Below are positions 41,753-50,950 of a DNA stretch of 64,000 bases, piece after piece. This DNA is from Marinarcus sediminis (GTDB lineage Bacteria; Campylobacterota; Campylobacteria; Campylobacterales; Arcobacteraceae): positions 1,798,001 to 1,862,000 of the forward strand of contig NZ_CP182357.1 in NCBI RefSeq assembly GCF_048571275.1, given 5' to 3'. The position numbers and the translations under genes were made by a program. Under the pieces are notes generated by a model, which was not told the DNA's origin, ran no database searches, and worked only from the letters and a program-made list of their open reading frames with translations. The number at the start of each line of letters is the position of its first letter. Positions within the stretch are counted from its first letter, which is position 1.

Positions 41753-41813
41753 TTTAATTCCTTTAGGTAAAATCATTTATTGGGTTTGAATTCTACCCAA
41801 GTAAGGCTTAAAT

Positions 41814-42356
41814 ATGATAAACAAAGATCACGCTAAAAGTGATTTTCGAAAATCGTGTATTTGTACATTAAGATTTATGAGTCAGTATACAAAGATTAGA
41901 AAAGACAAGACGATAGTAAAAAAACTGCTTCAAGTAATTAACGAGCTTAATGCGAGAAAAATTTTAATATATATTCCAATGGATATGGAAGTAAATGTGC
42001 TACCTTTAATCAACAAACTTCGAAAAAGAAGAGGTTTTGAAGTTTATGTTCCTTATATGTGTGGCGATACTTTTAAAGCAGTGAAATACCGATTACCATT
42101 AGAGGTAAAAAAATTTGGGATTAAAGAACCAAGAAATTCATTTGTTCGTGCCAAACTTGATTTGGCTATTGTTCCCGTTGTTGGAATCGATAAAGCAGGC
42201 AAAAGAATTGGCTTTGGCAAGGGAATGTATGACCGATTTTTTTACAGACTAAAACGTAAGCCGACGATCGTTTTTACTCAAAGAATACTTTGTATGACCA
42301 ATCAAAACTTAACCGACCAATACGATATTCAAGCAGACTATATTATTACAAGTTAG
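41814..42356 (+). CDS. 5-formyltetrahydrofolate cyclo-ligase
   Basis: 180 aa, catalyses ATP-dependent conversion of 5-formyl-THF to 5,10-methenyl-THF. The conserved phosphate-binding loop is KRIGFGKGMYDRFF, with VPVVGIDKAG just before, and LRFMSQYTKIRKDK at the N-terminus is the reduced form of the usual R-x(3)-R start. It lies 33 bp upstream of rny on the same strand. Confidence 0.92.
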   Translation: MINKDHAKSDFRKSCICTLRFMSQYTKIRKDKTIVKKLLQVINELNARKILIYIPMDMEVNVLPLINKLRKRRGFEVYVPYMCGDTFKAVKYRLPLEVKKFGIKEPRNSFVRAKLDLAIVPVVGIDKAGKRIGFGKGMYDRFFYRLKRKPTIVFTQRILCMTNQNLTDQYDIQADYIITS

Positions 42357-42389
42357 TTTTCTAACAACATTTAATTTTAAAGGTTTGAT

Positions 42390-43937
42390 ATGGATACATT
42401 GATAATAGAAGGCTTTTTAGTCGTCATATTAACGAGTGCAATGACTGTTTATGTGATGAAAAAGATTTATAGGGCGAAAATTGATATTTTTATTGAGCAA
42501 GCTAAATCAAAAGCAACTGTGATTGAGCATGAAGCCGAAGTGCTTTTAAAAGACGCTCAACTGAAAGCTAAAAGAGAGTTTGAACGAGAGTTTAAACATG
42601 CCAAAAGAGATTATGATGAGCTGTTTGCTAAGATTCAAAAAAAAGAGAAAGAGTTAAATGAACATTTGGAGTCTGAATTAAAGACAATAAAAAAAGAGAA
42701 AGAGGAGATTGTTGAAAATAATCGAATTATTACTACACTCAAAGAGGGGTTGAAAAATCAGAAAAAAACCTTTGAAGAGAAGATTGTAAAAGCACTGAAA
42801 ATATTAGAAAATGCCTCAGGTTTAACCCAACAAGAAGCCAAAGAGTTGATGCTTGAAAAAGTCAAAGAGGACTCACGTGCTGAAATTGCTTCTATTTTTA
42901 GAAAAAAATACAAAATAGCAGAACAAAACTCTAAAAATGAAATCAATAACATGTTTTCACAAGCCGTTACAAGATATGCCGGTGAGTTTGCCGCTGAGAG
43001 ACTCATTAATAATTTACCCATAAATGATGAAGAGACCAAGGGAAAAATCATTGGTAAAGAGGGACGTAATATTAAAGCCCTTGAGATGCTTTTAGGGGTA
43101 GATATTATCATTGATGATACGCCAAATACCATTACTATTTCATCGTTTAATCTTTACCGACGTGCAATTGCAACCAAAACGATTCAAGAGCTTTTGGCCG
43201 ATGGAAGAATTCAACCTGCACGAATTGAAGAGATTTACAACAAAGTGAAAAATGAGTTTGACAACAATATCTTAAAAGAGGGTGAAGATGTCATCATGGA
43301 TTTGGGAATCAAATCTATGCATCCAGAACTCATTAAACTTGTAGGACGATTACGATACCGAGCTTCATATGGACAAAATGCTTTGGCACACACCTTAGAA
43401 GTTGCAAATCTTTCAGGGCTTTTAGCTGCTCAAATGGGTGGAGATCCAATTTTAGCCAGACGAGCAGGATTGATGCACGATATTGGGAAAGCATTAACAC
43501 ATGATTTACCTGGAAGCCATGTAGATTTAGGGGCTCAAATGTGTAAACGATACAATGAACCAGAAACGGTCATTAACGCCATTTATGCACACCATGGACA
43601 TGAAGAGCCTATTAATGTGGAGAGTGCTTCTGTATGTGCAGCCGATGCTTTAAGTGCGGCAAGACCAGGCGCGAGACGAGAAGTTTTAGAGAGCTTCTTA
43701 AAACGGGTTGAAGAGGTTGAAAATATCTCAACAAGTAAAACGGGTGTACTGAATGCGTATGCCATTAATGCAGGTCGTGAAGTGCGAGTTATTGTTAAAG
43801 CCGAGTTGGTCAACGATGACGAAGCGATTTTACTTGCAACTGAAATCGCCAAAGAGATTGAAGAAAAAGTTCAATATCCTGGAGAAATTAAAGTCAATGT
43901 TATACGAGAGTTACGAGCCGAATCTTACGCAAGATAA
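42390..43937 (+). CDS. rny: Ribonuclease Y
   Basis: 515 aa membrane-anchored endoribonuclease that starts mRNA decay. N-terminal membrane helix (residues ~5-25), a long coiled coil to about 190, a KH domain with GKIIGKEGRNIKALEMLLGV, and an HD phosphohydrolase domain with LMHDIGKAL and HTLEVANLSG. Its last 13 bp overlap the convergent 43925 gene. Confidence 0.96.
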   Translation: MDTLIIEGFLVVILTSAMTVYVMKKIYRAKIDIFIEQAKSKATVIEHEAEVLLKDAQLKAKREFEREFKHAKRDYDELFAKIQKKEKELNEHLESELKTIKKEKEEIVENNRIITTLKEGLKNQKKTFEEKIVKALKILENASGLTQQEAKELMLEKVKEDSRAEIASIFRKKYKIAEQNSKNEINNMFSQAVTRYAGEFAAERLINNLPINDEETKGKIIGKEGRNIKALEMLLGVDIIIDDTPNTITISSFNLYRRAIATKTIQELLADGRIQPARIEEIYNKVKNEFDNNILKEGEDVIMDLGIKSMHPELIKLVGRLRYRASYGQNALAHTLEVANLSGLLAAQMGGDPILARRAGLMHDIGKALTHDLPGSHVDLGAQMCKRYNEPETVINAIYAHHGHEEPINVESASVCAADALSAARPGARREVLESFLKRVEEVENISTSKTGVLNAYAINAGREVRVIVKAELVNDDEAILLATEIAKEIEEKVQYPGEIKVNVIRELRAESYAR

Positions 43938-44488
43938 GGCTGTGACTTCTCTTGCTGTAACTTTTTAAGCAGTTCTAACTCTTCGGCGGTACGAACTTTA
44001 TTGTTGTTTGTCACTGCCTCTTTGTTTAAATTCGTAGCCTCTTCAATTGTTGTTTTAAGTTCTGTTTTCATCTTCATCAATTTCTTTTCAGAAGAGACAG
44101 TAGATGTGTTTGAAATTTCATTGGCTTCTTCTGTAGTATTTTTGGCAGAGTGTTTCATCAGTTTTGCTATTTTTTGTTCTAACTCTTGCATCATTTGAGC
44201 AAGTTTTTCTGCATTGGGGGTCTCTTCTTTGACTCTTTTTTTAAACTCTTCTAAAAGTTTTTCTAACTCTTTGAGTTCTGCGACAGTTAAACCTGTTCTT
44301 AAAACAGAAAAAATATCTTCAGTGAGTCTTTTTCTGAGTTCATCATCAGTGATCTCTTCATCTGCTTGTGTTGATTTTTCTTGCTTTTCCCCAAGTTGAG
44401 CTGCAAATGTATTTTCTCTGTTCTCTTCTTTCTTGTTTGCAGCTACACCCGCATAAGAAAGTGTTGTATTGGAAGTATTAATAGTCAA
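43925..44488 (-). CDS. Hypothetical charged helical protein, 187 aa
   Basis: Not recognised. The N-terminus is Ser/Thr/Asn-rich (MTINTSNTTLSYAGVA), resembling that of flagellar or secreted substrates, followed by strongly charged helices with coiled-coil character (LKELEKLLEEFKKRVKEE). No signal peptide, cysteine or membrane segment is seen. It overlaps the 3' end of rny by 13 bp in convergent orientation. AGGA-type ribosome-binding site present. Function unknown. Confidence 0.65.
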   Translation of the reverse strand: MTINTSNTTLSYAGVAANKKEENRENTFAAQLGEKQEKSTQADEEITDDELRKRLTEDIFSVLRTGLTVAELKELEKLLEEFKKRVKEETPNAEKLAQMMQELEQKIAKLMKHSAKNTTEEANEISNTSTVSSEKKLMKMKTELKTTIEEATNLNKEAVTNNNKVRTAEELELLKKLQQEKSQPYLA

Positions 44489-44626
44489 AATAAAATCCTT
44501 CTGTTTAGATGTTTTAATTTTACAGATTTTTGGATGATATTGACAGTAAAAAAGTGATAAAAAGAAGACATTGTTCTAAAATATAGGCTTATTTATGCGT
44601 ATTTTAAGAAAAGTTATATCTTTTTA

Positions 44627-45469
44627 TTAGTTTAAAAGTTGCTCTATGTGTTGAAGTTCTCTGTTTTCAAGCTCAAATTCAAAAACAGATACATCCTCTT
44701 TCATATGTTTTGGTGATGTTGTTCCAATGAGGGGCACAATGTTGTTTTGGGTTAAATATCGATAAAAAATTTGTGCGGGTGTTTTTTGATACTTTTTAGC
44801 TAAAAGAAGCATAATCTCATGAGCTAAAATATGGGGATTGGCAGTCAGTGTCCAAAAAGCAAGATAAATGATACCTTTTTGCTGACACCAATCTCTGATT
44901 TGAACATCATAGTTTGAATCTGCGTAAAAACGATTTTGTAAGACAGAGGGTTTGATTGTCGCAAAGTCATAGAGCTTTTCTAATGTGCTCAAATCATAAC
45001 AGTTACTGATACCTAACTGTTTGGCTTCACCTTGTATATAAATGCTCTCCATGGCACGCCACACTTTTTGCAAATTTGAAAAAGGAAATAAGGGTGAGTG
45101 TAAGATATAGGAGTCTACATAAGATGTCTGCAAATTTTTTTTACTCATTTCAAAAGAGTCCAAAACCTGTTTTTCCAAAGCATCATTGGGATTATACGGA
45201 ATATTTTGCCTATCTTGTCCCTCTTTTGGGGTAAATTTTGTTTCAATAAAGAGGGACTCTCGTGTGTAGCCTTGTGCAAAAAGATTGTTTAAAGCTACTC
45301 CTACAAGTTTTTCATTGTAATGTTTGGGTTGGGCTGCTGTATCTATACCTCTGAAACCGCTTTTGATGGCCAATTCAACCAAAGTTGCGGTTTGCTCTTT
45401 TTTCCAAGCTGTTCCATAGAGCAGTTTGGGAATTTTGACATTTTCATTGCTGATCAGAGTTTGTTCCAT
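44627..45469 (-). CDS. Aldo/keto reductase
   Basis: 280 aa NADPH-dependent oxidoreductase. The catalytic tetrad can be placed as Asp in RGIDTAAQPKHYNEK with Tyr in the same segment, Lys in IETKFTPKEG, and His in DSYILHSPL. C-terminal cofactor-binding FRYLTQNNIVPLIGTTSP fits. Substrate unknown. A stable hairpin (45475-45518) covers the GAGGTG ribosome-binding site, so translation may be controlled. It lies 66 bp after the DUF4405 gene on the same strand. Confidence 0.9.
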   Translation of the reverse strand: MEQTLISNENVKIPKLLYGTAWKKEQTATLVELAIKSGFRGIDTAAQPKHYNEKLVGVALNNLFAQGYTRESLFIETKFTPKEGQDRQNIPYNPNDALEKQVLDSFEMSKKNLQTSYVDSYILHSPLFPFSNLQKVWRAMESIYIQGEAKQLGISNCYDLSTLEKLYDFATIKPSVLQNRFYADSNYDVQIRDWCQQKGIIYLAFWTLTANPHILAHEIMLLLAKKYQKTPAQIFYRYLTQNNIVPLIGTTSPKHMKEDVSVFEFELENRELQHIEQLLN

Positions 45470-45474
45470 GGTTC

Positions 45475-45518
45475 ACCTCAAAGTTATTTGAGTAAGTATA
45501 ACTTGTTGACTTTGAGGT
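45475..45518. promoter_or_regulatory. Inverted repeat able to mask the aldo/keto reductase ribosome-binding site
   Basis: On the minus-strand RNA, ACCTCAAAGT (45518-45509) can pair with ACTTTGAGGT (45484-45475), a 10-bp stem with a 24-nt loop. The 3' arm contains GAGGT, the Shine-Dalgarno of the 44627 gene. Confidence 0.45.
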
Positions 45519-45535
45519 AATATTTAAAAAAAGAA

Positions 45536-46027
45536 TTAATCTTTTGCGTTTAAGATACCGATGATTTTAAAAGGACTCATGCTGTTGCTTTTTGCCAATT
45601 CAAGTATGCTGTGTGCATTGTCAATGTTAATAGACTGTGTTGCAAGTTTTACTTTTGCGGTTTCATAATTTAAATTTAAAAGAGTCAATGCATCTTGCAA
45701 TGGTGCATTTAATACACTGTTAATGATGAGTACTTTTGGGTTTTCTTTTTGACCTAAACTGTTAAAAATAAAAATAGAACTGATACTTCCAATGAGAAGA
45801 ACAGATAATAAAAAGACCTTTTTTGAAAAGTAATTTTTCATGCTTTTCCAGTTATAAAAGATATGAAACAGCGTAACTGCTACAAAAACTAAACCCAGAA
45901 TTTCATGTAATTCTTTAACATTTTTATCAAAAAAATGTAAATAAAGCATGACGCCAGTCGTTCCGATGACGAAAAAAGTGGTTGCAGTAAAAGAGGTTGC
46001 AACACTTTTCCATTGTATTGTTGCCAT
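45536..46027 (-). CDS. DUF4405 membrane protein
   Basis: 163 aa with three membrane segments (about 11-31, 40-57 and 70-87). His residues face each other in TM1/TM2 (YLHFF, ELHEILG, LFHIFYNW), the pattern expected for a b-type-haem four-helix family such as DUF4405. The C-terminal 60 residues form a helical soluble domain ending SMSPFKIIGIL. It may be a small membrane redox or haem protein; inference. Divergent from rsmD. Confidence 0.75.
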   Translation of the reverse strand: MATIQWKSVATSFTATTFFVIGTTGVMLYLHFFDKNVKELHEILGLVFVAVTLFHIFYNWKSMKNYFSKKVFLLSVLLIGSISSIFIFNSLGQKENPKVLIINSVLNAPLQDALTLLNLNYETAKVKLATQSINIDNAHSILELAKSNSMSPFKIIGILNAKD

Positions 46028-46134
46028 TAAGACTCCTTAATTTGTTGATAGGGAAGTATATCCAAACAATATAACAAAAAATGAACAGAACATTAACGCA
46101 ATCTTAATAAAACAAACCCTTAACAAAGTTTGAC

Positions 46135-46140
46135 TATAAT
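46135..46140 (+). promoter_or_regulatory. -10 box of rsmD
   Basis: TATAAT in GACTATAATGAC, 26 bp before the rsmD ATG. Confidence 0.55.
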
Positions 46141-46166
46141 GACAAAAATTAATATATAAGAGAATC

Positions 46167-46757
46167 ATGAAACACGAAAAATATACCACCCAAATTATTG
46201 CAGGAAAATATAAAGGCAGAAAACTCGAACTGCCTTCATTGGATACCACCAGAAGTTCAAAAGCACGACTGAAAGAGTCATTTTTTAATGTCTTACAGTT
46301 TGATATTATTGATAAAATCTTCATAGAAGCCTTTGCTGGAAGCGGTTCTATTGGTCTTGAAGCCATTTCAAGAGATGCAGCACGAGCCTATTTTGTCGAG
46401 TTAAGTAAAAGTTCATACAATGTTCTTATTCGAAACTGTAAGTCAATCGATGCCCAAAAATGTCAAACCATGTTGGGTGATACCTTTGTTCAAATGCCCA
46501 TTATTTTGAACTCATTAAAAAACGCTTCACAAGAGATTATTTTGTATGTGGATCCTCCTTTTGATTACCGAGATGGTATGACAGAGATTTATGACAAAAG
46601 TTTTGAGATGGTTAAAAATATTGAAAACGACAATGTGATGTTGGTCTGTTTTGAACACATGAGTGAACTTGAAATGCCACAAGAGTTGGGAAAATTTGAA
46701 CTGTTTAAATCAAAAAAATTTGGTAAAAGTTCATTGAGTTATTACCAAGCCAAATAA
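46167..46757 (+). CDS. rsmD: 16S rRNA (guanine966-N2)-methyltransferase
   Basis: 196 aa. IIAGKYKGRKLELP at the N-terminus, SSKARLKESFFNVL, SAM motif IEAFAGSGSIGLEAISR and the catalytic VDPPFDYRDG. All are diagnostic of RsmD. It is followed after 10 bp by an ABC permease gene. Confidence 0.95.
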   Translation: MKHEKYTTQIIAGKYKGRKLELPSLDTTRSSKARLKESFFNVLQFDIIDKIFIEAFAGSGSIGLEAISRDAARAYFVELSKSSYNVLIRNCKSIDAQKCQTMLGDTFVQMPIILNSLKNASQEIILYVDPPFDYRDGMTEIYDKSFEMVKNIENDNVMLVCFEHMSELEMPQELGKFELFKSKKFGKSSLSYYQAK

Positions 46758-46767
46758 AGGAGAGTCT

Positions 46768-47568
46768 TTGTATAGATTTGCATCGGTTTTTTTGTTTTTG
46801 ATTATTGCGTTAACATTTCTGATGCCATTTGTCTATACGGTTTCTCCTTATACATTAAATCCCCATGCCATTTTATTGGCACCCAGTTTTGAAAACCCTT
46901 TTGGAACAGACAGACTGGGGCGCGATATTCTTGCGCGAATTTTACAAGGAGGGCAAACCTCTTTGATTATTGGGTTTTTAAGTGCTGCCATTGCCTCTTT
47001 GTTAGGTTTGTTTATTGGGATTAATGCAGGGTTTTTTAAAGGCAAAGTCGATAAAAGTATCACCATAATCATTGATTTGTTTTTAACCTTTCCTACATTT
47101 TTTTTACTTTTGGCGTTGGTTTCATATATTCAAGCCTCTTCGTTGGTGCTGATTATTGTTATTTCCATTACCGGTTGGATGGGAATGGCTCGAATGATAC
47201 GAAGTGAAAGTTTTGCCATTTCAAACAAACCCTATATTAAAATACTCAAACTCTCACACATGGGCAATTTAAAAATTATCTTTAAATATTTTGCGCCACT
47301 ATTAGCGCCTATATTTCTTATCTCATTTACCTTTGGAGTAGGGGGAGCCATATTGGCTGAATCGGGACTTTCGTTTTTAGGCTTAGGGGTAAATCCTCCC
47401 CAAATGTCTTGGGGAAGTTTGTTAAGTGGCGGGAAAGCAGTGATAGATATTGCATGGTGGGTGAGTTTCTTCCCTGGGTTGATGATATTTTTAGTCACTT
47501 TTTGTTTGATGCAAATTTCAGATTTTCTTCAAAGCAAAACCAATACCAAAGAGATACAAACCACTTAA
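46768..47568 (+). CDS. DppC/OppC-type ABC transporter permease, orphan
   Basis: 266 aa with an N-terminal anchor and five further membrane segments. The periplasmic NPFGTDRLGRDILARIL and the EAA-loop region ILAESGLSFLGLGVNPP are typical of the C-type permease of peptide or nickel importers. No DppB, ATPase or binding-protein gene is nearby, so its partners must be elsewhere. The start is TTG with AAAGGAG upstream. The 3' end overlaps the SDR gene by 4 bp, convergently. Confidence 0.88.
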   Translation: MYRFASVFLFLIIALTFLMPFVYTVSPYTLNPHAILLAPSFENPFGTDRLGRDILARILQGGQTSLIIGFLSAAIASLLGLFIGINAGFFKGKVDKSITIIIDLFLTFPTFFLLLALVSYIQASSLVLIIVISITGWMGMARMIRSESFAISNKPYIKILKLSHMGNLKIIFKYFAPLLAPIFLISFTFGVGGAILAESGLSFLGLGVNPPQMSWGSLLSGGKAVIDIAWWVSFFPGLMIFLVTFCLMQISDFLQSKTNTKEIQTT

Positions 47569-48389
47569 ATCTTATTTAACAGTTTATCCAAAAGTGTTGT
47601 GCTTAACATACGTTTGAAAAAACCTAAAAGGTGCGTTGCTTTGGTGATATAGTACCGAGGTTTTGGTTTGTGTGTATTGACGATTTTTAACACAGTTTTT
47701 GCCGCTTGTTGTGCTGTGAGCGTAAATGGGGTACTCTCTTTGTTGCTTTCTAATCGCTCTTTTAACTCTTTTTGATAAACCGCTTCAAACGCACTGCCTT
47801 CAATGGCAATATTCTCTTTAAATTTTTTTAACGCATTGGCTCTGAATTGACTGCTCACAGGTCCTGTGTTTATTGTTGTAATGGTAATGTTTGTACCTAA
47901 AAGTTCTTGTCTGAGTGTGTCGTTTAACCCTTCAATGGCATATTTACTGGCATTGTATGCTCCTCTGAATTTTAATGCAATAATGCCCAAAACAGAGCTG
48001 TGTTGAATGATTTTCCCAAATCCTTGTTTTCGCATAATTTTAATGGCTTGCGTGGTGAGATAATGCAGACCAAATACATTGGTTTCAAACTGCTCTTTGA
48101 GTGTTTGCACACTCAAATCTTCCACCGCACCAGGTTGTCCAAACCCTGCGTTGTTAAACACAACATCAAGTTTTCCTTGGGTTAAAAGGGTTATTTTTTC
48201 CAAAGCTACATCTATGGTTTCATGTTGGGTGACATCGACTAAAAAGGTTTCAAACCCTTGTGCTTCAAGCATTTTAACATCGTCTTCTTTTCTGGCAGAG
48301 GCAAAGACTCGATGCCCCTCTTGTTTTAAAAGTTGGGCGGTTGCAAGCCCAATCCCACTTGAACATCCTGTTATTAATATATTGGCCAC
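47565..48389 (-). CDS. Short-chain dehydrogenase/reductase
   Basis: 274 aa classical SDR. The cofactor loop is TGCSSGIG with NNAGFGQPG, and the catalytic residues are Ser in HSSVLG, with Tyr and Lys in YNASK. The C-terminal ~70 residues (helix ending near FFKRMLSTTLLDKLL) are basic and amphipathic and may touch membranes, as in related steroid-type SDRs. Substrate unknown. Divergent from the sirtuin. Confidence 0.9.
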   Translation of the reverse strand: MANILITGCSSGIGLATAQLLKQEGHRVFASARKEDDVKMLEAQGFETFLVDVTQHETIDVALEKITLLTQGKLDVVFNNAGFGQPGAVEDLSVQTLKEQFETNVFGLHYLTTQAIKIMRKQGFGKIIQHSSVLGIIALKFRGAYNASKYAIEGLNDTLRQELLGTNITITTINTGPVSSQFRANALKKFKENIAIEGSAFEAVYQKELKERLESNKESTPFTLTAQQAAKTVLKIVNTHKPKPRYYITKATHLLGFFKRMLSTTLLDKLLNKI

Positions 48390-48445
48390 TTCTTATCCTA
48401 TAATGCATTTTTGGGTATTATATCAAAAATAGTTGGGATACAAAA

Positions 48446-49156
48446 ATGCAAAAAAAGGTCATCATCTTAAGTGGAGCAGGGTTAAGTGCCAGTAGTGGCA
48501 TTGCAACGTTCAGAGACAAAGAGGGATTGTGGGAAAATCACAACATCGAAGAGATTTGCACCTTTGGGTGTTTGGATTGGAACTATGAAGCCACCACAGA
48601 GTTTTATAATAAACGCAGAGAAGACATTAAAGAGAAGCACCCCAATGTTGCTCATAAAACCATTGCAAAACTCAAAGCCTTGTATCCAGATAACATAGAA
48701 GTGATTACTCAAAATGTGGATGACTTACTTGAACGAGCTTCATGCAGTGGAGTGTTACATCTGCACGGCTATTTAAAAGAGTTACGATGTATGCAGTGCG
48801 AAGATATTATCAATATTGATTATGCCCTTCAAGATAAAAGCAACTCAACGTGTTGCAAATGTGGTGGAAAAATGCGTCCAAATATTGTCTTTTTTGGAGA
48901 AGCAGCACCCATGTATGAAAAAATGTATCATGCTTTAGAGTCGTGTGGTTTATTGGTGGTTATTGGCACAAGTGGATATGTGATTGATGTGTCGTTTTTA
49001 ACCCAATACAGTGATAAAGCCATTTTAAACAATCTTGAAAAAAGTGATGCCATCATTGAAGCGTGTTTTGAAAAAATCTATTATGAAGATGCCACAACAG
49101 CCATTGTAAAAATTGAAGAGGATATTTTGCATTACTTAAAAAGTGAGAAAGAGTGA
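48446..49156 (+). CDS. Sir2-family NAD-dependent deacylase (sirtuin)
   Basis: 236 aa. NAD site GAGLSASSGIATFRD, then TQNVDDLL, the catalytic His in HLHGYL, the zinc ribbon of two Cys pairs (CMQC and CCKC), and MRPNIVFFGE. It removes acyl groups from lysines using NAD+. The class III Tyr/Arg (YNKRRED) pair suggests possible desuccinylase activity. Its stop overlaps the next gene by 4 bp. Confidence 0.93.
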   Translation: MQKKVIILSGAGLSASSGIATFRDKEGLWENHNIEEICTFGCLDWNYEATTEFYNKRREDIKEKHPNVAHKTIAKLKALYPDNIEVITQNVDDLLERASCSGVLHLHGYLKELRCMQCEDIINIDYALQDKSNSTCCKCGGKMRPNIVFFGEAAPMYEKMYHALESCGLLVVIGTSGYVIDVSFLTQYSDKAILNNLEKSDAIIEACFEKIYYEDATTAIVKIEEDILHYLKSEKE

Positions 49157-49926
49157 AAAATATCAAAGCACTCTTAGACAAAGAGGTTTGCAACAGAAAC
49201 AGTGCGTGTGAGCTCTCTTATGAACGCCCAGACCCGCTTTTGGTTGCCAGCCGATATACAGATGAGTATACGGTTTTGTTGTGTGCTTTGTTTGCGTATG
49301 GCAATGCCAAATTGATTGTAAAACTGCTCGATGGTTTTGATTTTTCTTTATTAAATCAAAGTGAAGAGCATATTCAAAAAGCCCTGCAAGGAGTTTACTA
49401 CCGATTTCAAAACACTCAAGACATCATTGAAGTGTTTAAAACCTTCCGACGATTAAAACAAGAGGAGAGTTTAAATGCGTGTTTTTATGAAGCCTATGAA
49501 AAAGAGCACAATGTCTTAGAAGGTATAGATGCCATCATCCGTAAAATTCATGGTCTCAATTCTTATGCGTCTAAAGGATATGGTTTTTTAATATCAAGCC
49601 CCTTTAAACGAGACAAACACCATACCATTAAAGCCATAGGAAATCCACCGTATAAACGCTGGAATATGTTTTTGCGTTGGATGGTACGAAACGATGCTTT
49701 GGATTTGGGATTGTGGAACAATATTTCCACTCAAGATTTGATTCTGCCTTTGGATACCCACACCTTTAAAGTCTCTCAAAAACTGGGCTTACTAACAAGA
49801 ACAACCTACGACTTACAATCGGCTTTACTCATTACTCAAAAATTAAAAGAGTTTGATAAAGAAGATCCCACAAAGTATGATTTTGCGTTGTATAGAATTG
49901 GGCAAGAGAAGTTAATTATCTCTTAA
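49153..49926 (+). CDS. TIGR02757 family protein
   Basis: 257 aa soluble helical protein. The conserved core is DPLLVASRYTD, the central RWNMFLRWMVRND, then LDTHTFKVSQKLGL, which recall the HhH-GPD DNA glycosylase fold, with the Asp after LPL as the equivalent of a catalytic residue. Function of the family is not established to my knowledge. Translationally coupled to the sirtuin by ATGA-type overlap. Confidence 0.8.
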   Translation: MKNIKALLDKEVCNRNSACELSYERPDPLLVASRYTDEYTVLLCALFAYGNAKLIVKLLDGFDFSLLNQSEEHIQKALQGVYYRFQNTQDIIEVFKTFRRLKQEESLNACFYEAYEKEHNVLEGIDAIIRKIHGLNSYASKGYGFLISSPFKRDKHHTIKAIGNPPYKRWNMFLRWMVRNDALDLGLWNNISTQDLILPLDTHTFKVSQKLGLLTRTTYDLQSALLITQKLKEFDKEDPTKYDFALYRIGQEKLIIS

Positions 49927-49973
49927 ATAGCACCAACCGACATTTTTTCCCTACAAAGAATATATCAATCCAA

Positions 49974-49979
49974 TATAAT
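49974..49979 (+). promoter_or_regulatory. -10 box of the photolyase operon
   Basis: TATAAT in CAATATAATAG, 17 bp before the DUF523 gene ATG, with AAAGGA as the ribosome-binding site. Confidence 0.5.
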
Positions 49980-49996
49980 AGAAAAAAGGATTTAGT

Positions 49997-50950
49997 ATGA
50001 AACTGGGTATCTCTTCTTGTTTATTAGGAACACTGTGTCGTTATGATGGTGGGCATTCAAAAAATCGTTTTATTACAGAGGTACTTAAAGAGTATTTTGA
50101 TTTTGTACCTTATTGTCCTGAAAAAATGGTTTTTACAACGCCTCGAGAAGCCATACGATTAGTGAAATCAAAAGAAGAGAGAATAAAAGTGGTAACTTCA
50201 AATGGTAATATGGATGTGACTTCAACCATTAACGATATTTCAAAAGAGCTTGCCAATCAGATTGAGTACGATGAGTTATGTGGGTTTATTTTAAAATCAA
50301 ACTCTCCTACATGTGGAATGGAACGCGTTAAAGTCTATCCAGAAGAAAAAGGGATGAGTGAAAAAATTGGAGTGGGCATATTTGCTCAACACATTAAATC
50401 ACAATACCCCTTTTTACCCATAGAAGAGGAGGGACGATTGGAAGATGCGTGGCTGAGAGAAAACTTTTTAATGCAGATATTTGCCTACTTTCATCTTTTT
50501 GAGTTTTTAAAAACAGAACCTTCTGTGAAAGAACTTATTGCATTTCATACATCATATAAGTATATTATTTATGCCAAATCACATAAAGCCTACAAAGAGC
50601 TGGGCAATATCGTTGCCAATCATGCAAAAAAAGATTTTATAATGCTCTTAGAACTCTATAAAGATGCTTTTTTAAGAGCAATTTCTTTAAAAGGAAGTAT
50701 TACAAATACTTACAATGTATTACTTCACTTATATGGGTACTTTAAAAAAGAGATCAGTAAAGAGGAAAAATGTGAAATATTGGAAACCCTTGAAGAGTTT
50801 AAAAAAGAACAAATTCCTTTAATTGCAGTGATAAAAGTGTTAAATCTTTACATAACACGGTTTGATATAACATATTTAAAAACTCAAAAGTTTTTAAACC
50901 CTTATCCAAAAGAGTTGGCACTTCGATCAAAGATTGAGGCGTATAAATGA
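49997..50950 (+). CDS. DUF523-DUF1722 protein (YbgA-like)
   Basis: 317 aa with an N-terminal DUF523 domain (ISSCLLGTLCRYDG and the later SPTCGMERVKVY, bearing conserved Cys) and a C-terminal DUF1722 helical domain. The same fusion or its parts sit next to photolyase in many bacteria; E. coli ybgA precedes phr. The gene overlaps phr by 4 bp. Biochemical role not known to me. Confidence 0.88.
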   Translation: MKLGISSCLLGTLCRYDGGHSKNRFITEVLKEYFDFVPYCPEKMVFTTPREAIRLVKSKEERIKVVTSNGNMDVTSTINDISKELANQIEYDELCGFILKSNSPTCGMERVKVYPEEKGMSEKIGVGIFAQHIKSQYPFLPIEEEGRLEDAWLRENFLMQIFAYFHLFEFLKTEPSVKELIAFHTSYKYIIYAKSHKAYKELGNIVANHAKKDFIMLLELYKDAFLRAISLKGSITNTYNVLLHLYGYFKKEISKEEKCEILETLEEFKKEQIPLIAVIKVLNLYITRFDITYLKTQKFLNPYPKELALRSKIEAYK

